This document shows, one piece after another, positions 37,069 through 46,802 of a stretch of DNA of 64,000 bases. Every line of letters starts with the position of its first letter. Position 1 is the stretch's first letter. The position numbers were made by a program, and so were the translations under genes. The stretch is from Candidatus Thiodiazotropha sp. CDECU1. Lineage in GTDB: Bacteria > Pseudomonadota > Gammaproteobacteria > Chromatiales > Chromatiaceae. The stretch lies in NCBI RefSeq assembly GCF_963455295.1, contig NZ_OY734020.1, forward strand, positions 1,364,001 through 1,428,000. Direction: 5' to 3'. The notes under the pieces were generated by a model that saw only the letters and a program-made list of their open reading frames with translations, was not told the origin of the DNA and ran no database searches.

Positions 37069-38253
37069 TCAGGCTTTCTCCACCGCCATGGCGACACCTT
37101 GGCCACCACCGATACATAGGGTGGCCAGGCCCTTCTGCGAGCCACTGCGTTTCATCTCATGCAGCAGGGTGACCAACACGCGGCACCCGGATGCCCCTAT
37201 CGGGTGTCCCAAAGCGATGGCGCCACCATGGACGTTCACCTTGCCAGTATCCCAACCCATCTCCTGATTCACGCACATGGCCTGGGCTGCAAAGGCCTCG
37301 TTGGCCTCGATCCTGTCCAGGTCATCGATCTGCCAGCCGGCTCTTTCCAGGCACTTGCTCGATGCGGGTATGGGACCGGTGCCCATGATTGAGGGATCAA
37401 CACCGGCAGATGCGAAGGCAACGATCCGTGCCATAGGGGTGAGCCCCAGCTCCTTTGCCTTGGTCTCGCTCATTACCATCACCACCGCGGCGCCATCGTT
37501 GAGTCCGGAGGCGTTGCCTGCAGTGACACTACCCTCTTTGGAAAAAGCGGGGCGCAGTTTGCCGAGAGACTCTGCAGTAGTACCCGGGCGGGGAAATTCA
37601 TCCCGATCGAAGATGATGGGATCGCCTCTGCGCTGCGGGATTTCTACGGGGATGATCTCATCGGCGAAGACATTCTCATTCAAGGCGGCCTCTGCCTTCT
37701 GTTGCGAGACGGCTGCAAAGGCATCCTGGTCCTCACGGCTGAGATTGAATTTCCCAGCGATATTCTCGGCGGTGGTGCCCATATGGTAGTTGTTGAATGC
37801 GTCCCAAAGGCCATCGGTAATCATAGTGTCGATCAATTTCCAATCACCCATTTTGCTGCCTTTGCGCGAATTGGGGAGGACATGGGGGGCCATGCTCATG
37901 TTTTCCTGACCGCCGGCGATGACCACCTCCGCATCACCACAGGCCACGGCCTGCATGGCTAAATGTACCGCTTTCAGGCCGCTGCCGCAGACCTTGTTGA
38001 TGGTCAGGGCGGATGTTTCAACCGGTAATCCGGCGGCTATGGCTGCCTGTCGGGCGGGATTCTGGCCGCTTCCCGCAGTCAGAACCTGGCCAAGGATCAC
38101 TTCATCCACCAGTTCCGGTTTAACCCCGGTACGCTCAAGCAGACCCTTGATAATATTTGCGCCGAGCTGATGGCCAGGGATACCAGCAAGGCTGCCACCA
38201 AATGTACCGATAGCGCTTCGGGCTGCGTCGACGATGACGATATTCTCACTCAC
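37069..38253 (-). CDS. phaA: Acetyl-CoA C-acetyltransferase (beta-ketothiolase)
   Basis: Condenses two acetyl-CoA to acetoacetyl-CoA, the first step of PHB synthesis. 394 residues, the usual thiolase length. Nucleophilic Cys89 in [10 protein letters not shown], the [14 protein letters not shown] motif with the catalytic His, and C-terminal Cys in [10 protein letters not shown] are all present. The start is GTG 38253 with AGGA upstream. Divergent from phaE with a 259-bp shared regulatory region. Confidence 0.96.
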   Translation of the reverse strand: MSENIVIVDAARSAIGTFGGSLAGIPGHQLGANIIKGLLERTGVKPELVDEVILGQVLTAGSGQNPARQAAIAAGLPVETSALTINKVCGSGLKAVHLAMQAVACGDAEVVIAGGQENMSMAPHVLPNSRKGSKMGDWKLIDTMITDGLWDAFNNYHMGTTAENIAGKFNLSREDQDAFAAVSQQKAEAALNENVFADEIIPVEIPQRRGDPIIFDRDEFPRPGTTAESLGKLRPAFSKEGSVTAGNASGLNDGAAVVMVMSETKAKELGLTPMARIVAFASAGVDPSIMGTGPIPASSKCLERAGWQIDDLDRIEANEAFAAQAMCVNQEMGWDTGKVNVHGGAIALGHPIGASGCRVLVTLLHEMKRSGSQKGLATLCIGGGQGVAMAVEKA

Positions 38254-38391
38254 GTTGGCTAATCCTCATGTTTTATGTTTATTAAATGGCCCGTCAACAG
38301 GCTCAAAACGGACAATGTATGGCGTTTCACATCTGCTTTCGGAACATGCGAACGCTGACTGCAGCCTATGTTTTAGCAAAAAATGTTGCAG

Positions 38392-38402
38392 CGCACAAAT
38401 TT
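38392..38402. promoter_or_regulatory. 11-bp motif shared by phaE and phasin upstream regions
   Basis: CGCACAAATTT here is identical to the sequence just upstream of the phasin -35 box (36260-36270, minus strand). The flanking GTTGCAG resembles half of the candidate PhaR repeat. A shared regulator of the pha genes is inferred. Confidence 0.35.
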
Positions 38403-38512
38403 TATTGCTAGCTTATTGAGGCATGAGTGTTGAGTTTAGGTTTTTTTCCGTCTCGACACATGATGAATCAATGACACCAATCGACACTATGTCGCTAACA
38501 CGGGACTAAACC

Positions 38513-39589
38513 ATGAGTGAATCTGCATTCTGGAACGAGGACTGGATGAAGACCCAGCAGAAATACTGGGAAAACTGGACCGATATGAGCCGTCAGGCAA
38601 TGGGAATGAAGCAGCCGGTGAAGTCACCTATGGAGAGTGCAATGGAGCACTGGTGGCAGGGCCTGTCACCCGGGACCAATGACATGACCCGTGATTTTAT
38701 GAACAAGATGATGGCCCAGACCCAAAGTTATTTCCGTATGGCCGAGGGTTATTACAAGAATGCCGGTGATAGCCAGAGCTGGATGGATACGGCCAATCGC
38801 ACAGTTGCCGATCTGCAGAAGCTGTTTAGCGGGAACATGGAGAGTGTTTTCGGCAACTCCGAGGCCGCTGGCGACGATGCCCTGCATAAGATGATGGCCT
38901 TCTGGGAGATGCCGATGGATAACTGGCAGCGGATGATCTCCTCACTCTCCCTGATGCCCGGCGATCTGCTGCGCAACATGCCCCATAGCGGTGGTCTGGA
39001 TCGTTTTCTCAGCGCTCCCGGTCTCGGTTATACCCGGGAAGAGGAGAGACAGTACAAGCAGCTGACGCAGCGTGTCGTGGAATACCAGCGTTGCCTGGGC
39101 GAATACATGGGATTCTTTTCCAACCTGGGTCTGCTTTCGGCCAATCGCTTGAAAGAGAAGATCGATTCGCTGATGGATGAGGGCAAACAGGTGGATAGCG
39201 CCCGTGGACTCTATGATCTCTGGGTCGGCAGTAGCGAAGAGGTCTACGGTGAACAGGTGATGACTCCTGAATATGCCAAGATTCACGGTCGCCTGGTGAA
39301 CAGCCTGATGGGGCTGAAACAGAAGCTTGGTCAGTTGGTGGATGAGGCGCTGGGTGGTTTGAATATGCCAACCCGCAGGGAGCTGCGCACCCTGCAGGAT
39401 CGTCTCCAGGAATCACGCCGCGACACCAAGGCCATGCGAGCCGAGATCGAACTGCTGAAAGAGCAGCTCATCGAAATGCGCAATCTGGCGACTAGCAAGC
39501 CAGAGGCGAGTGCGGCCAAGACGAAGAAGAGTTCTGCGCCGAAGAAAAAGGCAGTGGCGAAAAAAAGAGTGGCTGCCAAGAAGGCCTAG
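38513..39589 (+). CDS. phaE: Class III PHA synthase subunit PhaE
   Basis: Regulatory partner that activates PhaC in class III synthases. 358 residues with the Trp/Met-rich helical PhaE body (MSESAFWNEDWMKTQQKYWE at the start; NMPHSGGLDRFLSAPGLGYTRE region about 155-180), a coiled coil near 285-330, and a Lys/Ala/Ser tail (about residues 333-358, ending AAKKA). Such basic histone-like tails are common in PHA-granule proteins and may help granules bind DNA; that role is inferred. 106 bp ahead of phaC. Confidence 0.93.
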   Translation: MSESAFWNEDWMKTQQKYWENWTDMSRQAMGMKQPVKSPMESAMEHWWQGLSPGTNDMTRDFMNKMMAQTQSYFRMAEGYYKNAGDSQSWMDTANRTVADLQKLFSGNMESVFGNSEAAGDDALHKMMAFWEMPMDNWQRMISSLSLMPGDLLRNMPHSGGLDRFLSAPGLGYTREEERQYKQLTQRVVEYQRCLGEYMGFFSNLGLLSANRLKEKIDSLMDEGKQVDSARGLYDLWVGSSEEVYGEQVMTPEYAKIHGRLVNSLMGLKQKLGQLVDEALGGLNMPTRRELRTLQDRLQESRRDTKAMRAEIELLKEQLIEMRNLATSKPEASAAKTKKSSAPKKKAVAKKRVAAKKA

Positions 39590-39695
39590 GCTGACAGCAG
39601 CGACAAGGGTAAATGAATCCATCCGAGTGAGATGAATAGTTAGCCTGTTTGCTGAAGTGCCGTGCGAGCAGACTGAGGATTTGAGGAGAATAGAC

Positions 39696-40763
39696 GTGCA
39701 ACCATTTAATTTACGCCCCGACCAGCTAGCCGAAGAGATGTTCGACTACAGCCGTAAACTGGGTAAGGGGGTTGAGAACCTATTGAATTCCGAAAAGATC
39801 GATACCGGTGTAACCCCAAAGGTAGAGGTCTACCAGGAAGACAAATTGAGTCTCTACCGCTATGAATCGCCCGCCGATGTGGTTCAGAATTCAGTACCGA
39901 CCTTGATTGTCTATGCCTTGGTGAATCGACCCTATATGACGGACATTCAGGAGAATCGCTCCACCATACGCAATCTTCTGGCGGCGGGGCAGGATGTCTA
40001 CCTGATAGATTGGGGATATCCCGATGAGGCGGATCGGGCGGTGACCATGGATGACTATATCAACGGTTACATGGACCGTTGCGTGGATGTGATCCGCAAA
40101 CGTCATAAACTCGATAAGATCAATATTCTGGGCATCTGTCAGGGTGGTGCCTTCAGCCTCTGTTACAGCTCGTTGCATCCCGATAAGGTCAAGAATCTAA
40201 TTACCATGGTCACACCGGTGGATTTCAAGACCCCGGACAATATGCTTTCCGCCTGGGTTCAGCATATGGACGTGGATCTGTTGATCGACACCCTGGGTAA
40301 TGTGCCGGGTGAGCTCCTTAACTGGACCTTTCTCTCACTCAAACCTTTCAGTCTCACCGGCCAGAAGTATCTGAGCATGGTGGATGTGCTGGAGGATGAG
40401 GATAAGCTGAAGAACTTCCTGCGTATGGAGAAGTGGATTTTCGACAGTCCCGATCAAGCGGGTGAGACCTTCAGGCAATTCGTGAAGGATTTTTATCAGA
40501 ACAACGGTTTTCTGGAAGGCGGTGTAACAATTGGTGGCCGCCCTGTGGATTTGAAGAACGTTACCTGTCCTGTGCTCAATATCTATGCGGAGCAGGACCA
40601 CCTGGTGCCCCCTGATTCCTCCCGAGCACTGCGTAATCTGACCGGCACCAAGGACTATACCGAGCTCTCCTTCCCTGGTGGACATATCGGTATCTATGTC
40701 AGCGGTAAGGCGCAAAAGCAGGTGCCGCCCGCAATTGGCAAGTGGTTGGACGAACGTTCCTGA
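39696..40763 (+). CDS. phaC: Class III PHA synthase catalytic subunit PhaC
   Basis: Polymerises hydroxyacyl-CoA into PHA. 355 residues from GTG 39696, which has AGGAG at the right distance; the ATG 13 codons upstream lacks an RBS and the family starts at QPFNLRPD. Catalytic triad is Cys148 in the lipase-like box GICQGG, Asp301 (EQDHLVPP) and His330 (GGHIGIYVSG), one residue offset from Allochromatium PhaC (C149, D302, H331). Forms the synthase with phaE just upstream. Confidence 0.96.
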   Translation: MQPFNLRPDQLAEEMFDYSRKLGKGVENLLNSEKIDTGVTPKVEVYQEDKLSLYRYESPADVVQNSVPTLIVYALVNRPYMTDIQENRSTIRNLLAAGQDVYLIDWGYPDEADRAVTMDDYINGYMDRCVDVIRKRHKLDKINILGICQGGAFSLCYSSLHPDKVKNLITMVTPVDFKTPDNMLSAWVQHMDVDLLIDTLGNVPGELLNWTFLSLKPFSLTGQKYLSMVDVLEDEDKLKNFLRMEKWIFDSPDQAGETFRQFVKDFYQNNGFLEGGVTIGGRPVDLKNVTCPVLNIYAEQDHLVPPDSSRALRNLTGTKDYTELSFPGGHIGIYVSGKAQKQVPPAIGKWLDERS

Positions 40764-40787
40764 CAGATTGCATTGAATGATCCTCCG

Positions 40788-40810
40788 CCGGTAGTCTCTA
40801 CCGGTTTTTT
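40788..40810 (+). terminator. First terminator after phaC
   Basis: CCGGTAG-TCT-CTACCGG (40788-40804) followed by six T, 24 bp after the phaC stop. Confidence 0.9.
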
Positions 40811-40811
40811 A

Positions 40812-40840
40812 GGGGTGCCGCCTGGCACCCCTTTTTTTTT
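40812..40840 (+). terminator. Second terminator after phaC
   Basis: GGGGTGCC-GCCT-GGCACCCC (40812-40831) followed by nine T. Directly behind the first, giving a tandem terminator that isolates nhaA. Confidence 0.92.
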
Positions 40841-41028
40841 CCAGATTGGATAGCCAACGTCTGTTTACTCAGAAGCCATATCTATTGTGCTGAAAATTGT
40901 CGCTCCTTTATCCATATACTGATAGCTTGTTGATGTCTCGCCTGAAAAATATCATCCTTTTTCAGGAGCAGTGTTAGGATTAGTGGATGGTTGTTTGAAT
41001 CCTCACCCACCAGTGGAATTATCGGCAA

Positions 41029-42255
41029 ATGGCACAAGAAAGAGAATACTCGAACGAAATATCGAAATGGTTGCAGGATTTTATCCGCCAGGATTCCGCC
41101 AGTGGCATACTTTTGATTATTGCCGCTGTATTGGCCTTGGTGCTTGAGAACTCACCCTTGAGTTGGTTCTATGATGCCCTGCTTGATACGCCCGTTGAGA
41201 TTCGCATCGGTGAGCTGCAACTTGCCAAACCCCTGTTGCTGTGGATCAACGACGGTTTGATGGCGGTATTTTTTATGTTGATCGGGCTCGAAGTGAAGCG
41301 GGAGTTTCTTGAGGGAGAGCTCTCCCGCCCGGACCAGATCATTCTGCCCGGATTGGGTGCGATCGGTGGCATGCTGGTACCCGCTGCCATCTATTACTGG
41401 TTGAATCACGGCGATCCGGCAGCCTTGAACGGCTGGGCGATCCCCGCCGCCACGGATATCGCCTTTGCCCTTGGGGTTATATCCCTGTTAGGCAGGCGTG
41501 TGCCTGTTTCCCTGCGGGTCTTTTTGATGGCACTGGCAATCTTCGATGACCTGGGGGCGATAATCATAATCGCCATCTTCTATACCGCGGACCTATCCTT
41601 TGCCAGCCTGATCATCGCCCTGGTGGCAATTGTGGTGCTGTTTGTCTTGAACATAATGAACGTGTCCCGGGTTTCAGCCTATGTGCTGGTGGGAGTGATT
41701 CTCTGGATTGCGGTATTGAAATCTGGCGTACATGCCACCTTGGCAGGCGTGATCCTCGGACTCATGATCCCTCTCAAGGATGCAAACAACAGTCAACGTT
41801 CTCCTCTCAAGGAGGTGGAGCATGGACTGCATCAATGGGTGGCGCTGTTGATTGTACCCATATTTGCATTTGCCAATGCGGGTGTATCCCTCTCGGGTCT
41901 GACCTTTGAGTCATTGCTTGAGCCGATACCACTGGGCATAGCCGCGGGTCTCTTTCTCGGTAAGCAGATCGGTATCATGCTGTTTTGTGGTGTAGCCATC
42001 ATGCTTGGTTTTGCCAAGCTACCCAGCGGTGCCAGCTGGTCGGGTTTCTATGCGACCACGATACTGTGCGGCATCGGTTTCACCATGAGTCTCTTTATTG
42101 CATCGCTGGCCTTTGAACAGGGAGGTACCAGCACTATTATCATGGGAGACCGCCTAGGTATCCTGCTTGGCTCCGCACTTTCCGCCGTGGTTGGGTTTCT
42201 GATTCTGAAAATGTTGAATCCCGCAATCGCCGAGGGAGGATCGAGGTCTGACTAA
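41029..42255 (+). CDS. nhaA: Na+/H+ antiporter NhaA
   Basis: Inner-membrane exchanger expelling Na+ for H+. 408 residues, about 12 hydrophobic helices; the paired transport aspartates appear in ALAIFDDLGAIIIIA, and ATDIAFALGVISLLG and the helix around SGVHATLAGVILGL are typical NhaA signatures. Slightly longer than E. coli NhaA (388). Single gene with its own promoter region after the phaC terminators; convergent with the next gene. Confidence 0.96.
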   Translation: MAQEREYSNEISKWLQDFIRQDSASGILLIIAAVLALVLENSPLSWFYDALLDTPVEIRIGELQLAKPLLLWINDGLMAVFFMLIGLEVKREFLEGELSRPDQIILPGLGAIGGMLVPAAIYYWLNHGDPAALNGWAIPAATDIAFALGVISLLGRRVPVSLRVFLMALAIFDDLGAIIIIAIFYTADLSFASLIIALVAIVVLFVLNIMNVSRVSAYVLVGVILWIAVLKSGVHATLAGVILGLMIPLKDANNSQRSPLKEVEHGLHQWVALLIVPIFAFANAGVSLSGLTFESLLEPIPLGIAAGLFLGKQIGIMLFCGVAIMLGFAKLPSGASWSGFYATTILCGIGFTMSLFIASLAFEQGGTSTIIMGDRLGILLGSALSAVVGFLILKMLNPAIAEGGSRSD

Positions 42256-42287
42256 GTTTGCTTTTTTTAATTACGGGATAGCACTGA

Positions 42288-43220
42288 TCAGCCCCCGTTT
42301 TCCACGATATAGCCGAGGCTCTCTTTGTCAAAGCTGTGCGGTTGTATCTGGCAGAGGTTGAATATCTTTTCGCCACTGCAGACATTTCCCTTCAGTAACA
42401 TGCGAATCTGGTCTCGACTGATGGGAAACCATGGGAATCTATCGAGTGCGGCTGCGGCCAATGAAGGGGCGAATGCCGGTACCGGAAGCATGAGCTTGTG
42501 CTTACCAAGGGTTTCAGCGATGGTTTTCAATATCTCTCGCCAGGTGAGGTTTTGCGGGCCGCCCAGGGTGTAGATATCACTGTAGGTCTCTGGCCTGTCA
42601 AGTGATAAAACAAAGGACTCGGCCACATCCTCCACGTGTACCGGAGAGAGCTCGAAACCACCGGGTTTGGAGGGGATCAGGCCTTCATAAAATAGTGGTG
42701 CGGGTAGGGGAGAGTCGATGATATCCCGCTTCAGCATGGTGACGAATTCAAGCCTTCCATGGGGATTGCCGAAGATTACGGAAGGGCGGAAAATAGTCCA
42801 ATCAAGGCCACTGCCTGGGAGGTGGTTTTCCGCGGCCAATTTGGTCTTCTGGTAGGGCGTCAGACCAAGTTCGACACCGTTGGCACTCATCAGGAGAAAA
42901 CGTTTGATCCCCTGTTCTTTTGCCACAGAAGCGGTTTTGATGACCCACTCGTGCTGAAGTTTGTCGAAGGTGATTCCCTTGGAGGGATATTCCCTGAGGA
43001 TACCGATGTTGTAGATCACCGCGTCGACCCCGGTCAGTAGACGCCTAAGTGATTTATTATCTTCGATATCCCCGCTTACCCACTCGAAAGGTTGGGTTGG
43101 TTTGAATGAGTGAGAAGAGTCCTCTCTAACCAATAGTCTGGGTGTATGACCATGTTGTAGCAGTTTCTCCGTCAAATAGTGACCGACAAAGCCAGTGCCG
43201 CCCAATAGTGCCACTTTCAT
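42288..43220 (-). CDS. NDUFA9-like NAD(P)-binding atypical SDR
   Basis: 310-residue protein with an N-terminal Rossmann motif LLGGTGFVGHYL and GVDAVIYNIGILRE, of the extended/atypical SDR group that includes complex I subunit NDUFA9 and NmrA-like sensors. The tyrosine of the YxxxK motif is in PYQKTKLAAE. A role as a quinone-related reductase or redox-sensing protein is possible; substrate unknown. Standalone, minus strand, 32 bp from nhaA tail to tail. Confidence 0.85.
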   Translation of the reverse strand: MKVALLGGTGFVGHYLTEKLLQHGHTPRLLVREDSSHSFKPTQPFEWVSGDIEDNKSLRRLLTGVDAVIYNIGILREYPSKGITFDKLQHEWVIKTASVAKEQGIKRFLLMSANGVELGLTPYQKTKLAAENHLPGSGLDWTIFRPSVIFGNPHGRLEFVTMLKRDIIDSPLPAPLFYEGLIPSKPGGFELSPVHVEDVAESFVLSLDRPETYSDIYTLGGPQNLTWREILKTIAETLGKHKLMLPVPAFAPSLAAAALDRFPWFPISRDQIRMLLKGNVCSGEKIFNLCQIQPHSFDKESLGYIVENGG

Positions 43221-43338
43221 GACGTCTCTCCCTCTTGTTACTATTGGTAATTATTGTATTGTAATAGATATAAGTTTTTCCGTTGCAAAGAATAAGGTTA
43301 CAAAAAATCACATTGCATAATTTTTCCCGGCAAGTGAC

Positions 43339-43943
43339 TTACCGAAACGGAATCTGTTGTTCTCGTAAGGTCATTTGCAGTTCATGAAATGCCTGCTTGA
43401 TATCCCCCCTGCCACGAATACCGAATTCAATATAACTATTCGCACCCAGGGTGGGAAGACTGAATGTCTTTAGCTCGGGAAAACGTTCATTGAACTGCAC
43501 CATAATAGCCACAAGCGCGCTCTCAGGGGTATCTATGACTTGCAGGGATAGTTCACTAAGCTGTTGACTTGATGAGGGGTATAACTGATCCAGGATCCAT
43601 TCGGCCATGGGCCAGGCCATTTGCGGGAATCCGGGTAAAAAATGGTGCTGATTAATCGAGAATCCTGGAATCTGGTTATAGGGATTGGGAATGAGTTCGG
43701 CCCCCCTCGGCAGGTTGGCCATCTCTACCCGGGTTGGATAGGCCTCTTCGCCATAGCGCCTTTCAATCAAAGCTACCGCCTCAGGATGATAATCCAGTTC
43801 AACCCCAGCTGCTTGCGCGGCGCAGGCCCTAGGTGTAGTCCCCTGTGATCCAGTAATTCTCGGAAATAGGCGAAATGCCTGTCCTCTCTGCCCCCGAGGA
43901 GTATTTCATCGCCGATGATGATAAGTCCAAACGATCTGTTCAC
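43339..43943 (-). pseudogene. Broken CinA/MoaB-like molybdopterin-binding protein gene
   Basis: The N-terminus is read from GTG 43943: MNRSFGLIIIGDEILLGGRE and on to RELLDHRGL, the start of CinA-like 'competence/damage-inducible protein A' proteins; that frame stops at 43773. The rest is read two bases out of phase from about 43848: TTPRACAAQAAGVELDYHPE, then NLPRGAELIPNPYNQIPGFSI and PGFPQMAWPMAEWILDQLYP to the stop. The middle segment normally lying between the two parts (the variable stretch up to GGxGTTPDD) is missing, so a short internal deletion near 43838-43848 also shifted the frame. The downstream part alone (143 codons open from 43770) lacks the start of the fold and is probably inactive. 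Confidence 0.75.
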
Positions 43944-44209
43944 GGTACTTTTCTAATCTCATTGGTATACGGCATGTCCGCATCCTGCCTTCATGGATGT
44001 GAAGGAGCAGATTCTTGGCTAATGTAACACTGTTATAGCAAACTCCACTGGGGGGTGTCTCCACGATTTTGCTGTCTGTTTATACTTTGGTATCTGGTCT
44101 ATCCTAATTGACATACTATCCGAGAAGTAGTCATCTTGGATTGGGGGTTCGTTATCGTCTAAACCGTTCACGCGCTGATGGCTGAGCAACACTCTGACGA
44201 GGCTACACT

Positions 44210-44704
44210 ATGTTATCTGGCAGATTGAAAATCCTGCAGGAGATGCCGATCTTCGGCGGTGTAAACGAAGCCTCTCTCAAGTCAATACTTGACAAGGCCA
44301 GGATCGTCAAGGTGGAGATAGGCGGTTACTTTTTTCGTGAAGGTGATCTGGATAATTCAATCTATATCATTGAGCAGGGTCAGGTGGCGGTGTATCGATA
44401 TTCGAATGAAAAGCGCTACAAACTCCGGGAGCTGGGCGAGGGGGACTGTTTTGGAGAGATGGCGCTAATGGACTGTAAACCCCGCAGTGCGGAGGTGGTG
44501 GCACTCTCAGACAGTAGTGCGATTCAGGTGACAGCCGCACAGTTGGCCGAACTCTATGTCTCCAATTCGGAACAGTATACATTGATCTATATGAACCTGG
44601 GGAGAGAGGTTTGCCGGCGTCTGAGAGATGCCGATTCCCGGCTGTTCATACACGATATCGAATCAAGAGAGAGCATGAAAAACAGTGGAGCCGCACCAGG
44701 CTGA
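44210..44704 (+). CDS. Cyclic nucleotide-binding domain protein (no output domain)
   Basis: 164-residue stand-alone CRP/PKA-type cyclic-nucleotide-binding domain. The phosphate-binding cassette is intact: FGEMALMDCKPRSAEVVALS, with the Glu and Arg-Ser-Ala residues that contact cAMP or cGMP. There is no helix-turn-helix after it, only a short helical tail, so it is not a CRP-like activator. Partner unknown; it lies alone, tail to tail with the DUF523 gene. Confidence 0.85.
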   Translation: MLSGRLKILQEMPIFGGVNEASLKSILDKARIVKVEIGGYFFREGDLDNSIYIIEQGQVAVYRYSNEKRYKLRELGEGDCFGEMALMDCKPRSAEVVALSDSSAIQVTAAQLAELYVSNSEQYTLIYMNLGREVCRRLRDADSRLFIHDIESRESMKNSGAAPG

Positions 44705-44735
44705 TAAGACATAGCCCGAGAATGAGATTGGGTTT

Positions 44736-45704
44736 TCAAATAGTGTTTCTTAGTCCAAGGGAGTCCGGGTGCGGATGTAGATAGATTTGCCTTGACATGT
44801 AACTGTCCGGATGGTGTCTGAAGTAGTGCCTGAACAGGGTTATCGGGACGATGAGTGGTGTTTCGCCTCGGCGATAGGCCTCTATACTGGCAGCCAACTC
44901 CCTTTTGTCATCGCTGCTGATAAGTTTTTTCAGATATCCCATGATATGTTGCAGAACATTGGCATGCCTTTTTCGGGTGACACGCCGTTTCAATGTCGGC
45001 ATCAATTCTTGAATATAGTCGTCGGCTATTGTGCTCAGATCCATGTCAGAGAGGTTAGAGAGTAGTCTGCCAAGGCGTTGGTAGGCTGCCTGCGAATGGG
45101 CCATAACCAGATATTTATGATCAGTGTGAAAGGCGATAAGAGTAGCGGGAGTGAGTCCGGAAACTAATAGCCTTTTCCATCGATGATAGACATAGACACG
45201 ATTAATGAAGTTTTCTCTGAGCACATAATCATTCAGCCGGCCCTCCTCTTCAACAGGTAACAGGGGCTGATGATGCATCACTATTCTGGCGAATACACCT
45301 GTACCCTTTCGCAAATTCTGGTGACTGGTTTCTGAGTAGACCTTGACCCGTTCCATACCACAACTGGGAGAGTTTTTTTTCAATATATAGCCACTGATAT
45401 CCCGTAACTCATCTGCCTTTTTAGCAGCGAATTGTTCCATTTTGTCAGTGACATCCCAGTTGGGATCAGCGACTCCCACCAGGCGAGGATGTACATGGTC
45501 ACCCATAAGCCGGATCGTGGGACGAGGGACGCCGAGGCCGATTTCAGCTTCAGGGCAGATCGGTAAAAACTCAATATACTTACCCAAGGTCTCGATAATA
45601 TATCGATCCTGTTTATGTCCACCATCATAACGAACATTATGCCCGAGTAGACAGGCACTGATAGCAACTCTTGGCTGGGCTGCAAATGGGGTGTTATCTG
45701 TCAT
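44736..45704 (-). CDS. DUF523 and DUF1722 domain protein (YbgA-like fusion)
   Basis: 322 residues. Residues about 10-150 are DUF523 with the conserved ISACLLGHNVRYDGGHK and KKNSPSCGMERVKVY motifs (cysteines probably functional; DUF523 proteins include thiouracil desulfurases). Residues about 190-310 are DUF1722/YbgA with HTDHKYLVMAHS and KRHANVLQHIMGYLKK. In several bacteria this combination neighbours photolyase or MerR-type genes; none is present here. Divergent from the truncated haemoglobin gene. Confidence 0.92.
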   Translation of the reverse strand: MTDNTPFAAQPRVAISACLLGHNVRYDGGHKQDRYIIETLGKYIEFLPICPEAEIGLGVPRPTIRLMGDHVHPRLVGVADPNWDVTDKMEQFAAKKADELRDISGYILKKNSPSCGMERVKVYSETSHQNLRKGTGVFARIVMHHQPLLPVEEEGRLNDYVLRENFINRVYVYHRWKRLLVSGLTPATLIAFHTDHKYLVMAHSQAAYQRLGRLLSNLSDMDLSTIADDYIQELMPTLKRRVTRKRHANVLQHIMGYLKKLISSDDKRELAASIEAYRRGETPLIVPITLFRHYFRHHPDSYMSRQIYLHPHPDSLGLRNTI

Positions 45705-45802
45705 TCTTGAATTCTCACCGTGTGTGCGGTTAGACTCCCTTTATATCCTATCTTTTACAAAAGATTTACCATCCACAATTGTAGTTATTAAGGTAAAGGT
45801 TG

Positions 45803-46237
45803 ATGAATCAGCATCAAACGGCCTACCAAAAAATGGGTGGCGAAAAAACTGTTCGGCAACTGGTTGACAGATTCTATGATCTGATGGACCAGCAACCAGA
45901 GGTAGAAAAATTACGCCAATTACATGCTAAAAGCCTGAAAGTGTCCCGGGAAAAACTGTTTCTATTTCTATCCGGGTGGTTCGGCGGTCCGGATCTCTAT
46001 GTGCAAAAGTATGGTCATCCTAGGCTCCGTGCCAGGCACCTGCCATTCAGTATCGGTATCGAGGAGAGGGATCAATGGATGCATTGTATGCGCCAGGCGA
46101 TGTCGGATGTGGGATTGGATGCGGGATTGCAACAAAAGCTAGATCAGGCATTTTTCAGAACAGCTGATTTCATGCGCAACCGGCAGGAAGCGGATCAGGA
46201 CAAGACCTTCAAGATATTGCCTGCTGGTGAGCAATAA
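45803..46237 (+). CDS. Group II truncated haemoglobin
   Basis: 144-residue 2-on-2 globin binding haem, probably for O2/NO handling. Seen: AYQKMGGEKTVRQLVDRFYD at the start, the GGPDLYVQKYGHPRLRARH segment with the proximal His (last residue quoted), and the group II Trp (G8) in RDQWMHCMRQAM. ATG 45803 has AAGG 9 nt upstream; TTG 45800 is a less likely start. Divergent from the DUF523-DUF1722 gene. Confidence 0.93.
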   Translation: MNQHQTAYQKMGGEKTVRQLVDRFYDLMDQQPEVEKLRQLHAKSLKVSREKLFLFLSGWFGGPDLYVQKYGHPRLRARHLPFSIGIEERDQWMHCMRQAMSDVGLDAGLQQKLDQAFFRTADFMRNRQEADQDKTFKILPAGEQ

Positions 46238-46285
46238 CAGAGAAAACGATATACTTACTCCTATGTTGATCAAGGCCTTAGCAGT

Positions 46286-46708
46286 TTACTCCAGCCAGAT
46301 TCCTTTTCCCGCAAACCACTCCTTATCGATACGCCAGTTAACCTGGTCGATATCCTCCCGACTAAGGACCAGTTTACGGACCTTGGATTGAACTGCTGCC
46401 AGCTCCTGCTGTGCCTCGATAAGTTTTGGGTGTTGATCGTTTAGGCTTTTGAGGTCGGGCCTGATCAGACCGATAAATCTCACAGCAGGCATCTCTCTTG
46501 ATCTGGGAGATGACATGACCGCAGTGTTTCCCTGTATTTCCAGTGCCCTGAAGGGATAGGGATAAGAGGATATCTGCGAATCCTGTTTTAGCATGGTATC
46601 TATCTCGCCGACGCGGAAGTCCAATGTCACTAACCACGCAAACAGCAGACTAAGACATATCCCCGCTAGGATGGCCGCATAGATTTTAGTACCTCGATCA
46701 AGACTCAT
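46286..46708 (-). CDS. Conserved membrane-anchored protein of unknown function
   Basis: 140 residues with one N-terminal membrane segment (IYAAILAGICLSLLFAWLV) and a periplasmic part of about 110 residues, including a short helix rich in Gln/Glu (LIEAQQELAAVQSKVRKLV). GGAGGG lies 7 nt before ATG 46708 (4 nt before ATG 46711). No family recognised. Convergent with the haemoglobin gene. Confidence 0.7.
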   Translation of the reverse strand: MSLDRGTKIYAAILAGICLSLLFAWLVTLDFRVGEIDTMLKQDSQISSYPYPFRALEIQGNTAVMSSPRSREMPAVRFIGLIRPDLKSLNDQHPKLIEAQQELAAVQSKVRKLVLSREDIDQVNWRIDKEWFAGKGIWLE

Positions 46709-46802
46709 CATTTGCCCTCCACTTGTGGTCCAAGGCTACACAGAGCGCTCGAACAGGGACAATGACAATCCTCAGTGATGTGGATTTATTCTTGCTCTAC
46801 TG

